Shown here: piece by piece, positions 1 through 8,673 of the stretch
Position numbering within the stretch: position 1 is the first letter of the stretch
Layout of the letters: the number at the start of each line of letters is the position of its first letter
Assembly (NCBI GenBank): GCA_023266195.1
Contig: JAHFRP010000008.1
Coordinates: 62,001-126,000 of the forward strand
Direction: 5' to 3'
DNA: 64,000 nt
Source: Sulfuricella sp.
Lineage (GTDB): Bacteria; Pseudomonadota; Gammaproteobacteria; Burkholderiales; Sulfuricellaceae
Made by a program: the position numbers and the translations under genes
The notes under the pieces: model-generated
The model's database searches: none
Told to the model about the DNA's origin: nothing
What the model saw: only the letters and a program-made list of their open reading frames with translations

Positions 1-524
1 TAGGAGGGGATGCCCTTGCCGTCCACTTCCTGGCGGAAGTGGAGCAGTTGCTCTTCCGAGATGCGGCCTTCCAGAAAGGCGCGGGCGTAGATGCCCGGCG
101 CCGAATGGCCCTGGATGTAGAGCAGGTCGCCGCCGTGCTCCTCGCTCGGGGCGCGGAAGAAATGGTTGAAGCCGACGTCGTACAGCGTGGCGGCGGACTG
201 GAAGCTGGCGATATGGCCGCCCACGCCGGGGCTTTTCTTGTTCGCCTGCATTACCGTGGCGATGGCGTTCCAGCGGATGAAGGCGCGGATGCGGCGCTCC
301 ATGGCGAGGTCGCCGGGAATGCGGTCTTCCTGGTTGACCGGGATGGTGTTCAGGTAAGCGGTATTCGCGGAAAAAGGCAGGTGCACGCCGGAACGGCGGG
401 CCTTGTCGGTCATTTTTTCCAGCAGGTAGTGGGCGCGCTCGGCGCCTTCTCGCTCCAGCACCGCTTCGATGGCGTCGAGCCATTCCTGCGTTTCCTGCGG
501 ATCGATGTCCGGAATTTCTGACAT
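1..524 (-). CDS. aceE: Pyruvate dehydrogenase E1 component, N-terminal part (cut by window edge)
   Basis: The first ~174 residues of the homodimeric-type E1 subunit, which decarboxylates pyruvate with thiamine diphosphate and passes the acetyl group to the E2 lipoyl domain. The protein starts MSEIPDIDPQETQEWLDAIE and continues with the family's conserved N-terminal stretch (ERAHYLLEKM, NTIPVNQEDRIPGD, IRAFIRWNAIATVMQAN, GVGGHIASFQSAATLYDVGFNHF). ATG at 524-522 is preceded by an AGGAG ribosome site at 531-536. The catalytic thiamine site lies outside the window. Identity is firm from this N-terminus. Confidence 0.95.
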   Translation of the reverse strand, partial: MSEIPDIDPQETQEWLDAIEAVLEREGAERAHYLLEKMTDKARRSGVHLPFSANTAYLNTIPVNQEDRIPGDLAMERRIRAFIRWNAIATVMQANKKSPGVGGHIASFQSAATLYDVGFNHFFRAPSEEHGGDLLYIQGHSAPGIYARAFLEGRISEEQLLHFRQEVDGKGIPS

Positions 525-542
525 TTTATTCTCCTGAATTTA

Positions 543-563
543 AAGCGAAAAATATTTTCGCTT
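543..563. promoter_or_regulatory. Perfect 9-bp-arm palindrome upstream of aceE
   Basis: AAGCGAAAA-ATA-TTTTCGCTT lies 18 bases before the aceE start codon. A related half-site with the same CGCTTnGTGAG neighbourhood recurs at 596-606 (compare 559-569). A symmetric site this close to the start suggests a repressor operator or a leader hairpin. I cannot name the regulator; it does not look like the enterobacterial PdhR box. Confidence 0.45.
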
Positions 564-697
564 GGTGAGTCTTATAGCTTTTTTCGAGATAATTCGCTTT
601 GTGAGTTTGGGCTATTATCTTTTACCCGGGCGGGAATGTGAATTAATTTTTTTATCGGCCGGCCAGCTCGGCGATAATCGCACAAACTTAAGATCAA

Positions 698-823
698 GCC
701 ACAGAGACCACGGAGAACGCAGCGGTGACGCGGGTTTTCGGGGGGCCTGCTTACCTTATTAAATAAGGATGGTCATCCGGCAACCGCACATCTTTTCTCT
801 GTGTGCTCTGTGTTTTCTGTGGC
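698..823. repeat. Inverted pair of CACAGAG-type dispersed repeats
   Basis: Left arm at 698-719 (GCCACAGAGACCACGGAGAA...) and right arm at 797-823 (CTCTGTG...TTTTCTGTGGC) form a long inverted repeat around ~77 bases. The same family recurs at 26013-26132 as a pair and at 11910-11927 as a single arm. It sits between aceE and the aminopeptidase gene, so it could act as a hairpin between divergent transcripts. No coding function. Confidence 0.7.
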
Positions 824-890
824 CAAATGCTTTTTCCAGGATAATGGATGTCGGGCCGAATTGATTCGGCCTCCAAGTTCGGAGCGAATA

Positions 891-2339
891 ATGATAAAGA
901 TAGTGCAAACCCCATCCGCGGCCACCCAAGCCGCATTGGACAAGTCCACCCACGTGCTGTTCGTCATGCCCAAGGGCAAGGAGCTGGCGGCCGACCTGCC
1001 CGGCAGCGAAGCGTTGCGCGCGCGCTTGGCGCGCCGCCGCATGAAGCCGGATGAGCTCGCCAAGGCGCCACTGACCGGCGACCTGGAGCAAGGCGCGCTG
1101 GCGGCCTGGGTGATGCTGGACCGGAAGCAGACGCCGTTCGAGCGCCACACCTTGATGCGCAAGGCCATGCAGCCGCTGCTGGACGAAAATCCCAAGGAAG
1201 TGACGATAGCGGTGTTCGGCAGCGACGACGAGCGCCGCCTGGCGGCGGAAGCCGCGGTTTACGCCGCGCTGGTCAACAGCGCGATGCTGCCGCGGCGCAA
1301 GAAGAAGGACGACAGCCGCCCGCTGCAAAAGATCGCCTTGTACGGCTACGAGGACGCCAACGATTTCGCCGCCCTGCGCGGTCAGGCCGAGGGCAACGCG
1401 CTGGCGCGGGAGCTGACCATGCTGCCCGCCAACGAGCTGACGCCGGGCCTGTACCGCGAGCGCATTGCCGCCCTGGCCGAGGAAAACGGCTGGAAGCACG
1501 CCGAATACGACATGAAAAAACTGCGCAAGATCGGCGCGGGCGCCTTCGTCGCCGTGGCGCAGGGCAGCAGCGTGGACGACGCCGCCATCGTCCATCTGCG
1601 CTATCGCCATCCCAAGGCGAAAAAGAACGTCGCGCTGGTCGGCAAGGGCATCTGCTTCGACACCGGCGGCCACAACCTCAAGCCCGCCCGCTACATGCAC
1701 GGCATGCACGAGGACATGAACGGCTCCGCGGTCAGCCTGGGCCTGCTGCTCGCCGCCACCCGCGCCAATCTGCCGCTCGATATCGACTGCTGGCTCGCGC
1801 TGGCGCAGAACCATATCAGCCCCAAGGCCTACAAGCAGGGCGACGTGGTCACCGCGCTCAACGGCACCACCATCGAAATCGTCCACACCGACGCCGAAGG
1901 CCGCATGGTGCTGGCCGACACCCTGACCCTGGCGGCGCGCGACAAGCCCGACCTGATCGTCGATTTCGCCACCCTCACCGGCAGCATGGCGACCGCGCTG
2001 GGCGCGCGCTACAGCGGCATTTTCGCCAACCGCGACGAACTCGTCGAGCAGGCCGTGGCAGCGGGCAAAAGCTCGGGCGAAAGGGTAAGCGCGTTCCCCC
2101 TCGACGCCGATTACGAAGAGGGGCTGGAGAGCCAGATCGCCGACATCAAGCAGTGCACCCTGGAAGGCGAGGCCGACCACATCCTGGCGGCGCGATTCCT
2201 GATGCGCTTCATCGGGGAAGCGCCATGGGTTCATGTCGATCTATCCGCCAGCAACTGCAAGGGCGGCCTGGGCGCGGTGGCGTCGGACGTGAACGGGTTC
2301 GGTGTGGCGTGGGGAATGGCGCTGCTGCGCGGGATGTAG
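891..2339 (+). CDS. M17 family leucyl aminopeptidase-like metallopeptidase
   Basis: 482 residues. Cytosolic aminopeptidase of the PepA/M17 family, which removes N-terminal residues using two metal ions. The C-terminal catalytic domain shows the GKGICFDTGG block (K252, D257), K264, D275 in HEDMNGSA, and the signature as VHTDAEGRM (D334, E336, R338). The usual Asn of NTDAEGR is His here. The N-terminal domain (1-~150) is divergent, as in short PepA paralogues. ATG at 891 follows GGAGCGAA at 881-888. The TAG stop lies inside the REP that follows. Specificity for leucine is inferred from the family only. Confidence 0.88.
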   Translation: MIKIVQTPSAATQAALDKSTHVLFVMPKGKELAADLPGSEALRARLARRRMKPDELAKAPLTGDLEQGALAAWVMLDRKQTPFERHTLMRKAMQPLLDENPKEVTIAVFGSDDERRLAAEAAVYAALVNSAMLPRRKKKDDSRPLQKIALYGYEDANDFAALRGQAEGNALARELTMLPANELTPGLYRERIAALAEENGWKHAEYDMKKLRKIGAGAFVAVAQGSSVDDAAIVHLRYRHPKAKKNVALVGKGICFDTGGHNLKPARYMHGMHEDMNGSAVSLGLLLAATRANLPLDIDCWLALAQNHISPKAYKQGDVVTALNGTTIEIVHTDAEGRMVLADTLTLAARDKPDLIVDFATLTGSMATALGARYSGIFANRDELVEQAVAAGKSSGERVSAFPLDADYEEGLESQIADIKQCTLEGEADHILAARFLMRFIGEAPWVHVDLSASNCKGGLGAVASDVNGFGVAWGMALLRGM

Positions 2340-2406
2340 GTCGGGCACCCGGTGCCCGACGATTTGGTGAGGTGGAATTTTGTCGGGCACGGGGTGCCCG
2401 ACCTAC
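2336..2406. repeat. Inverted pair of GTAGGTCGGGCAC REP-like palindromes
   Basis: A 25-base unit, GTAGGTCGGGCACCCGGTGC..., at 2336-2360 faces an inverted copy at 2382-2406, separated by 21 bases. Each unit is itself a hairpin (GTCGGGCACC/GGTGCCCGAC). Its first bases provide the stop codon of the aminopeptidase gene. It shares the GTAGGTCGG head of the RAYT-associated REPs at 7.8-8.6 kb but has a different stem. Confidence 0.75.
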
Positions 2407-2423
2407 AGAGCGGCCGAAGCCGA

Positions 2424-2750
2424 TCACATATGCTGGGCGTCGTGCTTTTCGTGGTGGATATGGCGGCTCTGTCTGTTGAGCTCCCGGTTCAAGCGCCGCC
2501 GCTCCTGCGGGGTAGCCGTGCCGTCGGCCTTGGCTTTCGCCACGTCGCCTTCGATCTTGGCTTCCCGTTTCTCCAGCCGGTTGGCTTCCCTGCCGGTCAG
2601 CGCGCCGGACTGCTCTCCCCGCTCGATGCGTTTTTCCTGATTCTGCACGCGCTTGTCGATTCCCGGCGTAGCGGCGGGGTCGGCGGCCAATGCCGGGGCG
2701 GCGAAAGCCACCATCAATGCGGGGACGACACATAATTTCAGCATGTTCAT
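2424..2750 (-). CDS. Small secreted charged protein of unknown function
   Basis: 108 residues. An N-terminal signal peptide (MNMLKLCVVPALMVAFAAPA, cleavage near ALA-AD) is followed by a very Arg/Lys/Glu-rich, probably helical mature part with a repeated pattern (NQEKRIERGEQSGALTGREANRLEKREAKIEGD ... QERRRLNRELNRQ SRHIHHEKHD). Similar short periplasmic proteins are common in beta- and gammaproteobacteria and have no established role that I can name. ATG at 2750 has GGAGAA about 7 bases upstream. Single gene. Confidence 0.7.
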   Translation of the reverse strand: MNMLKLCVVPALMVAFAAPALAADPAATPGIDKRVQNQEKRIERGEQSGALTGREANRLEKREAKIEGDVAKAKADGTATPQERRRLNRELNRQSRHIHHEKHDAQHM

Positions 2751-2853
2751 TGCAAGTTCTCCATTTCGTTTCTTGGTGGAAGATCGTCGAGTGCAGCGCC
2801 GCACTTCCAATAACGCCATGAAAATACCGGCGTTGACGTCGAGTTGAAAATCG

Positions 2854-3855
2854 CTAGTCGATTTTCAATACCACCTTGCCGGAAACGTGGCCCGCTTCGA
2901 TCAGCCGGTGCGCTTCCGCGGCTTGCTCCAGCGGGAAGACGCTGCTGACCCGGACTTTCAGCTTGCCGGCCTCGATCAGCCGGGCGCCGGCTTCCAGGAT
3001 GCGGGTCTGGGCGACGCGCGCCTGGTGCAGGCCGAGGTAGGCCGGCGTGAGCATCAGCTCGTAATGAATGCTCTGGTTCCGCAGCCGCGCCAGCTTGATT
3101 TGCTCCGGCGCGCAGTCGGATTGCAGCAGGGTCACGATCCTGCCGTAGACCTTGGCGGCGGCGAAAGAGCGGCAGAAGGTATCGCCGCCGACCGTGTCGA
3201 ACACCGCGTCCACGCCGTGGTCGCCGGTCCAGTCGAGGGCGGCCTGGGCGAAATCTTCGCGGCCGTAGCGGATGACCCGTTCCGCGCCGAGTGTTCTCAC
3301 CCATTGCGCCTTCTCCTCGCTACTGACTGTGGCGGCAATGTGGGCGCCGGCTTCCCGCGCGAGCTGCACCGCGACATGGCCGACGCCGCCGGCGGCGGCG
3401 TGGATCAGCACGGTCTGGCTGGCTTCGAGCCGGGCGCGGTCGTGCAGCGCCTCCCAGGCGGTGATCAGCACCAGCGGCACGGCGGCCGCCTCGATCATGG
3501 AAAGATTTTTTGGCTTGGCAGCGGCGTAGTCTTCGCGGATCACGGTGTATTGGGCGTAGTTCCCCTGTTCGCCGCCGATGCCGCCGTTGAAGAAATACAC
3601 CTCGTCGCCCGGCCTGAAGCGGGTGACGCCGGCGCCCGCGCTCTCCACCACGCCGGCGCCGTCGCAGCCGAGCACGGTAGGCAGCTTGTCGGGAAAGTAG
3701 GTGCCGTTCTTGCGCAGTTTGGTGTCCAGCGGGTTTACCCCGGCGGCGTGGAGGCGCACTCTCAGATACGATGGGCCGGGCAGTTCGGGAATGAGCCGCT
3801 TGGCGGCTTGCAGCACTTCCGGCGCACCGGGTGCGGTCATCAGGATGGCTTTCAT
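2854..3855 (-). CDS. NADPH:quinone reductase / zinc-less alcohol dehydrogenase family oxidoreductase
   Basis: 333 residues of the medium-chain dehydrogenase/reductase superfamily. N-terminal GroES-like domain (GVNPLDTKLRKNG, PTVLGCDGAGVVESAGAGVTRFRPGDEV) and a Rossmann NAD(P) domain with the glycine motif AAAGGVGHVAVQLAREAGA at about 150-168 and a C-terminal EAHRLIEAGHVSGKVVL. No zinc-binding cysteine set is seen, which fits the quinone-reductase branch. Substrate unknown. MKAILMTAPG at 3855 is the natural start. The gene follows the ATPase and the 50-residue gene on the same strand with 4 bases between, so co-transcription is likely. Confidence 0.85.
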   Translation of the reverse strand: MKAILMTAPGAPEVLQAAKRLIPELPGPSYLRVRLHAAGVNPLDTKLRKNGTYFPDKLPTVLGCDGAGVVESAGAGVTRFRPGDEVYFFNGGIGGEQGNYAQYTVIREDYAAAKPKNLSMIEAAAVPLVLITAWEALHDRARLEASQTVLIHAAAGGVGHVAVQLAREAGAHIAATVSSEEKAQWVRTLGAERVIRYGREDFAQAALDWTGDHGVDAVFDTVGGDTFCRSFAAAKVYGRIVTLLQSDCAPEQIKLARLRNQSIHYELMLTPAYLGLHQARVAQTRILEAGARLIEAGKLKVRVSSVFPLEQAAEAHRLIEAGHVSGKVVLKID

Positions 3856-3859
3856 TGGT

Positions 3860-4012
3860 TTAACCCTGTTTTTTGTCCCAGACAAAACGGTTGAAGCGCT
3901 GCCAGCGGTTTTGCTTGTCGGCCAGTTTGTTGGCCGGTTTCTGTGCCTGTTTGCGGCTTAGCGCTTCCTGTTTTCGCGCAAGCAGGTCGTTCAATAAATC
4001 GTTGGGTTTCAT
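3860..4012 (-). CDS. 50-residue basic protein coupled to the P-type ATPase gene
   Basis: Begins [20 protein letters not shown], is Lys/Arg/Gln-rich and ends in an aromatic stretch (NRWQRFNRFVWDKKQG). No signal peptide or membrane segment. Its ATG overlaps the ATPase stop as ATGA (4012-4009), a sign of translational coupling; a second in-frame ATG at 4021 would add three residues. Unknown function. Tight linkage suggests a small partner of the ATPase or a remnant, but nothing in the sequence decides. Confidence 0.55.
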   Translation of the reverse strand: MKPNDLLNDLLARKQEALSRKQAQKPANKLADKQNRWQRFNRFVWDKKQG

Positions 4013-6654
4013 AAGTGACATCTTACTGCCCATTTCCTGATTTCTTCCAGTACCAGCATGGCGAAAGCGAAGGGAACGACGTAAAGCCAGACGTCCAGCC
4101 CGACCGGCGCGGTGCCGTACAGCCAGTTGCCCCACGGTGTGTAGCAGATCGCCAGGATCAGCGCGATTTCGGAGGCGATGCCGGCCCATACCAGGCGGTT
4201 GCCGAAGAATCCCAGCCGGAAAATGGACTCCCGGCTGTCGCGGCAGAGGAACACGTTCATCACCTGCATCACGATGATGGCGGTAAGCGTGGCGGTGGTG
4301 GCGCGGAGGTATAGCGGGTCGCCGGCCGCCAGGTCCTGTCCGTAGCGCCAGCCCGCCTGGCGCAGCACGAAGAAGAATGCGGCCATCGCCGCCGTCGCTT
4401 CCATCGCGCCGAGGAACAGGTAGGCGCGCAGGAAGAGCGGCCGGTTCAGCAGGCGTTCGCGGCGCGGGCGGGGCGGCTGCCGCATCATGCCGGGGTGGGG
4501 TTTTTCCGCGCCGAGCGAGAGCGCCGGCAGAAGGTCGGTGCCAAGGTCCACCGCCAGGATCTGGATGACGGTCAGCGGCAGGGGGATGCGGAACAGGACG
4601 AAGGCCAGGAAGGGCACCGCCTCGGTCAGGTTGGAGGTGAGGATGTAGGTGAGGAATTTGCGGATGTTTTCGTAAACCGCCCGCCCTTCCTCGATGGCGG
4701 CGACGATGCTGGCGAAGTTGTCGTCGAGCAGGATCATGTCGGCGGACTCCCGCGCCACTTCCGTGCCGCACAGCCCCATGGCGATGCCGATGTCGGCTTT
4801 TTTCAGCGCCGGCGCGTCGTTGACCCCGTCGCCGGTGACGGCGACGATTTCGCCCTTGCTTTTCAGTGCGGCGACGATGCGCAGTTTCTGGTCGGCGGCG
4901 ACGCGGGCAAAAACGATTTCCGGCGCATCCAGGGTTAGCTGTAGCTGGATGTCGGACAGCCGCCGCAAATCTTCGCCGCTGACGACGACCGGGCCGGCAC
5001 CCCGGATCAGCCCGATTTCGCGGGCGATGGCCAGAGCGGTGCGGGGATGGTCGCCGGTGACCATGATGACGCGGATGCCGGCCTCGAAGCATTTGCCGAT
5101 CGCCGCCGGCACTTCCGGGCGCGGCGGGTCTTCCAGGGCGACCAGGCCGAGCAGGGTCATGTCGTGCTCAGCCTGTTCAATGCGCTCCTCGCCGACCGCC
5201 CGACTGGCGAAGGCCAGCACCCTGAGCCCCTGCGCCGCCATGGCTTCCTGGGCGGCGACAAACCGCTGCCGGATTTCCGGCGCGATCGGCCGCACCGATG
5301 CGCCCAGCAGCACTGTGCCGCACAGCGGCAGCACGGTTTCGGGTGCGCCCTTGGTGAGCAGGATCGCGCCTTCCGGCGCGCGGTGCAGGACGGAAAGCCG
5401 CTTGCGGTCGGTGTCGAACGGAATTTCGTCCAGTCTGGGCCAATCCGGCGCCTGTTCACCGGCCATTCCCAGCAGGGCGATTTCCATCGGGTCGCCCAGC
5501 CATTCCCCGCATCCCGCTTTCTCGGAGCGCTTCAGGCTGTGGCACAACCCGGCGACGGCGAGAAAATCGCGGTGATCGTCGCCGATTTCGGCGGCCGCCA
5601 TCTGCCGTCCGTCGAGGAACACCTGCTTTACCGCCATGCGGTTGAGCGTGAGCGTGCCGGTCTTGTCGGTGCAGATCACCGTGGCCGAGCCCAGCGCCTC
5701 CACCGCCGGCAGGTGGCGCACCAGGGCGTTGCGCCGCGCCATGCGCTGGGTGGCCAGCGCCAGCGACAGGGTCACGGTGGGCAGCAGGCCTTCTGGCACG
5801 AAGGCGACGATGATGCCGATGGCGAAGGTGAAATTGGCCCAGAAGGGCAACCCCAGAACATGGCCGACGGCGAAAAAAACCGCGCCGACCAGCGCCGCCA
5901 CCGTGCCGATGAGGCGGCTGGTGCGGGCGATCTCCTTTTGCAGCGGGGAGGGCGATTCGCCCGCCGTTTGGGTGAGGTGGGCGATCTTGCCGAACTCGGT
6001 GCGCATCCCGGTGGCGAACACCACCGCGCGCGCCTCGCCGGATACCACGGCGGTGCCGGCGAGGAGGACGTTCCTCGCATGGAGCAGATCGTCGCTCCCG
6101 GAGGGGCCGGCGTCCAGCGCCCTGGGCAGGGATTCGCCGGTCACCGTGGCGAGGTTGACGCGGACGCCGAAAGCCTCGATCAGGCGGCAGTCGGCGGGGA
6201 CGTTGTCGCCTTCCTGAAGCAGCACGATATCGCCCGGCACCAGCTGCTCGACCGGGATCGGCACGACGGCGCCGCCGCGCAGCGCCTTCGCCTGGCGCGG
6301 GAGCAGCTTTTCCAGGGCGGCGATGGCCTTTTCGGCGCGGTATTCCTGCCAGAAGGAAAACAGGCCGTTGACCAGGATCACCGCGAGTATGGCGCCGCCC
6401 AGCGCCGCCATGCCGTCGCCGGGGCTGAGCGCCGCCGCGGTGAAGGCCAGCGCGGCGGCGAACCACAGGATCAGCGCGAAAAAGTGGGTGAATTCCCGGA
6501 GGAAGCGCAGTACGAGCGGCTCCTTGCCGATCCGCTCCACCCGGTTCGGGCCGAATTCCTTGTGCCGGCGCCGCGATTCCTCCGGGCTCAGGCCGTCCGG
6601 CGTGCTGTTGAGGCTTCTGACCGCGTCCTCGGGGGTGAGATGGTGGATTTTCAT
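4009..6654 (-). CDS. P-type cation-transporting ATPase (type II-like)
   Basis: 881 residues. Inner-membrane pump driven by ATP. Order of parts: cation ATPase N-terminal domain (1-50), paired membrane helices (~52-100), actuator domain with TGES at 172-175, helices with PEGL at 287-290, phosphorylation motif CTDKTGTLT with Asp330, a nucleotide domain, hinge [17 protein letters not shown], and a C-terminal block of helices. PEGL in the fourth helix and the overall layout are those of Ca2+/Na+,K+/H+-type pumps, not of heavy-metal pumps. The transported ion cannot be settled from sequence. Start ATG 6654; divergent from aroC with 73 bases between. Confidence 0.9.
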   Translation of the reverse strand: MKIHHLTPEDAVRSLNSTPDGLSPEESRRRHKEFGPNRVERIGKEPLVLRFLREFTHFFALILWFAAALAFTAAALSPGDGMAALGGAILAVILVNGLFSFWQEYRAEKAIAALEKLLPRQAKALRGGAVVPIPVEQLVPGDIVLLQEGDNVPADCRLIEAFGVRVNLATVTGESLPRALDAGPSGSDDLLHARNVLLAGTAVVSGEARAVVFATGMRTEFGKIAHLTQTAGESPSPLQKEIARTSRLIGTVAALVGAVFFAVGHVLGLPFWANFTFAIGIIVAFVPEGLLPTVTLSLALATQRMARRNALVRHLPAVEALGSATVICTDKTGTLTLNRMAVKQVFLDGRQMAAAEIGDDHRDFLAVAGLCHSLKRSEKAGCGEWLGDPMEIALLGMAGEQAPDWPRLDEIPFDTDRKRLSVLHRAPEGAILLTKGAPETVLPLCGTVLLGASVRPIAPEIRQRFVAAQEAMAAQGLRVLAFASRAVGEERIEQAEHDMTLLGLVALEDPPRPEVPAAIGKCFEAGIRVIMVTGDHPRTALAIAREIGLIRGAGPVVVSGEDLRRLSDIQLQLTLDAPEIVFARVAADQKLRIVAALKSKGEIVAVTGDGVNDAPALKKADIGIAMGLCGTEVARESADMILLDDNFASIVAAIEEGRAVYENIRKFLTYILTSNLTEAVPFLAFVLFRIPLPLTVIQILAVDLGTDLLPALSLGAEKPHPGMMRQPPRPRRERLLNRPLFLRAYLFLGAMEATAAMAAFFFVLRQAGWRYGQDLAAGDPLYLRATTATLTAIIVMQVMNVFLCRDSRESIFRLGFFGNRLVWAGIASEIALILAICYTPWGNWLYGTAPVGLDVWLYVVPFAFAMLVLEEIRKWAVRCHL

Positions 6655-6727
6655 GGCCGGAAGCCTGGGAGCCCGTTCAATATGGCTTATGTTAAACTTA
6701 GCAGACCGTTTTGAGAGAAGAAATGAT

Positions 6728-7825
6728 ATGTCCGGCAACACCCTCGGCAAACTTTTTTGCGTGACTTCGTTCGGCGAAAGCCACGGGCCGGCGATCGGCT
6801 GCGTGGTGGACGGCTGCCCGCCCGGCATGGAACTCACTGCTGCGGACATCCAGCTGGAGCTCGACCGGCGCAAGCCCGGCACTTCGCGCCACGTCACCCA
6901 GCGGCGCGAGTCCGACACGGTGGAAATCCTCTCCGGCGTGTTCGAGGGCAAGACCACCGGCACACCCATCGCGTTGCTGATCCGCAACGAGGACCAGCGC
7001 AGCAAGGACTATGGCAACATCGCCGAAACCTTCCGCCCCGGCCATGCCGACTATACCTATTGGCACAAGTATGGCATCCGCGACCATCGCGGCGGCGGAC
7101 GTTCCAGCGCGCGCGAGACGGCGGTGCGGGTGGCGGCGGGCGCGGTGGCGAAGAAATGGCTGAGCGAAAAATATGGTGTGACGATCCGCGGCTACCTTTC
7201 CCAGCTTGGTCCGATCGAGGTGCCGTTCAAGTCCTGGGAAGACGTGGGCGGGAACGCCTTTTTCGTCGCCGATGCGAGCTTCGTGCCGCAGCTGGAAGAA
7301 TACATGGATGCCCTGCGCAAGGAAGGCGACTCGGTCGGCGCGAAAATCACCGTGGTGGCCGAAGGCGCGCCGGTAGGCTGGGGCGAGCCGGTGTACGACC
7401 GGCTCGACGCCGAGATCGGCTACGCCATGATGAGCATCAACGCGGTCAAGGGCGTGGAGATCGGCGCCGGCTTCGCCTCGATCACGCAGAAAGGCAGCGA
7501 GCACGGCGACGAGCTGACGCCGGCAGGCTTTCTTTCCAACCACGCCGGCGGCATCCTCGGCGGCATTTCCACCGGCCAGGACATCGTCGCCCACCTCGCC
7601 ATCAAGCCCACCTCCAGCATCCGCATCCCGCGCCGCTCCATCGACAAGGCCGGCAACCCGGCGATGGTGTCGACCGAAGGCCGCCACGACCCCTGCGTCG
7701 GCATCCGCGCCACCCCTATCGCCGAAGCCATGCTGGCGCTGGTGCTGATCGACCACGCCCTGCGCCATCGGGCGCAGAACGGCGATGTGGCGGTCGAAAC
7801 GCCGCGCATTCCGGGAAAGATATAG
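6728..7825 (+). CDS. aroC: Chorismate synthase
   Basis: 365 residues. Catalyses the last common step of aromatic biosynthesis, 5-enolpyruvylshikimate-3-phosphate to chorismate, using reduced FMN. Family signatures are intact: [18 protein letters not shown] near the N-terminus, [43 protein letters not shown] and [15 protein letters not shown]. Length is normal. ATG 6728 follows GAGAAG. It supplies chorismate to the tryptophan genes at 26-29 kb, but is not linked to them. Confidence 0.97.
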   Translation: MSGNTLGKLFCVTSFGESHGPAIGCVVDGCPPGMELTAADIQLELDRRKPGTSRHVTQRRESDTVEILSGVFEGKTTGTPIALLIRNEDQRSKDYGNIAETFRPGHADYTYWHKYGIRDHRGGGRSSARETAVRVAAGAVAKKWLSEKYGVTIRGYLSQLGPIEVPFKSWEDVGGNAFFVADASFVPQLEEYMDALRKEGDSVGAKITVVAEGAPVGWGEPVYDRLDAEIGYAMMSINAVKGVEIGAGFASITQKGSEHGDELTPAGFLSNHAGGILGGISTGQDIVAHLAIKPTSSIRIPRRSIDKAGNPAMVSTEGRHDPCVGIRATPIAEAMLALVLIDHALRHRAQNGDVAVETPRIPGKI

Positions 7826-7832
7826 CGTTGGT

Positions 7833-8019
7833 GTAGGTCGGTTCAAGCGAAGCGGAACCGACACTTCACTAAACGTGGTTTCAACGCCCCACCAAACCGT
7901 GGTGTCGGTCGGTTTGCGCATGGCGGGGATCGCGCCGAATCGTCGGCTCCGCGTTGCTTGAGCCGACCTACATATAATCGGCGAACGGGGTAGGTCGGTT
8001 CAAGCGTAGCGGAACCGAC
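7833..8019. repeat. Cluster of three 30-base REP palindromes upstream of the RAYT gene
   Basis: REP units GTAGGTCGGTTCAAGCGAAG... at 7833-7862 and 7990-8019 in forward orientation and an inverted unit at 7942-7971. Each folds as GTCGGTTC/GAACCGAC or GTCGGCTC/GAGCCGAC around CAAGCGAAGC. Together with the two downstream units they flank the RAYT gene, the typical layout of a REP transposon (REPtron). The 8020-8075 stretch holds only the gene's leader with TCTGGAGG. Confidence 0.85.
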
Positions 8020-8075
8020 AATCAGTGCCGATACGTATAAGTCGTCGAAACCGACGATCCGCTCTGGAGGCATCC

Positions 8076-8571
8076 ATGCACTACCGCCGGGCCAAGCAAG
8101 AGGGAGGCGTCTACTTTTTTACGCTGACCGCAAACGGCCGGCGGCCTGTGCTGACCCAACCGCATATCCTCGAAGCGTTGTCCCTGGCCGTGGCTCACGT
8201 CAAGATCAGACATCCTTTCGCCATGCCGGCCCATGTGATTCTGCCGGATCATCTGCATGTCCTGTGGCGCCTGCCCGAAGCAGGACAACGATTTTTCCAT
8301 GCGCTGGCGATTGATCAAGCATTTCGTCACTGCGCACGTGCCCGGGCACGGAAAAATCTGGCAAAACCGTTTCTGGGAACACCTCGTGCGCGATGAGGAA
8401 GACTACCGGCGGCATCTGGATTACATCCATATCAATCCGGTCAAGCATGGGCTGGCGGCGCGGCCGGAAGATTGGCCGCATTCGTCCTTCGGCCATTACC
8501 GCGACAAGGGATGGTACGAGCCCGGTTGGGGCGCAGCGTTGCCGGATTTCGTCGGGGATTTCGGAGAATAA
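8076..8571 (+). pseudogene. REP-associated tyrosine transposase (RAYT), one-base frameshift
   Basis: RAYTs are single-domain HUH/Y1 nucleases that mobilise or maintain REP sequences. Frame 1 from ATG 8076 (MHYRRAKQEGGVYFFTLTAN) carries the metal-binding HLHVLWRLPE. The continuation DNDFSMRWRLIKHF, then WQNRFWEHLVRDEEDYRRHL with the catalytic Tyr and DYIHINPVKHGL, is in the +1 frame to 8571. Removing one base near 8280 restores a normal LPE-(E)-DNDFS junction and a ~165-residue protein. TCTGGAGG lies before the start. So the gene is complete except for the frameshift, implying recent inactivation or a sequencing error. Confidence 0.85.
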
Positions 8572-8577
8572 TGCAGG

Positions 8578-8649
8578 GTAGGTCGGCTCAAGCGAAGCGG
8601 AGCCGACGTGATCGAGATTGTCGGCTCCGCTTCGCTTGAGCCGACCTAC
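8578..8649. repeat. Inverted REP pair downstream of the RAYT gene
   Basis: Two 30-base REPs at 8578-8607 and 8620-8649 in opposite orientation, 12 bases apart, with perfectly complementary stems (GTAGGTCGGCTCAAGCGAAG and its inverse). This is a BIME-like unit. It also lies between the RAYT pseudogene and the ligase gene and may stop transcription or protect 3' ends. Confidence 0.85.
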
Positions 8650-8673
8650 ATAATATTTCGAAGAAGGAAACAT

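Noticed and set aside
759-2234. Long minus-strand open frame opposite the M17 aminopeptidase
   Set aside because: The opposite strand has all catalytic motifs of M17 and a ribosome site; the minus frame is a GC-driven shadow.
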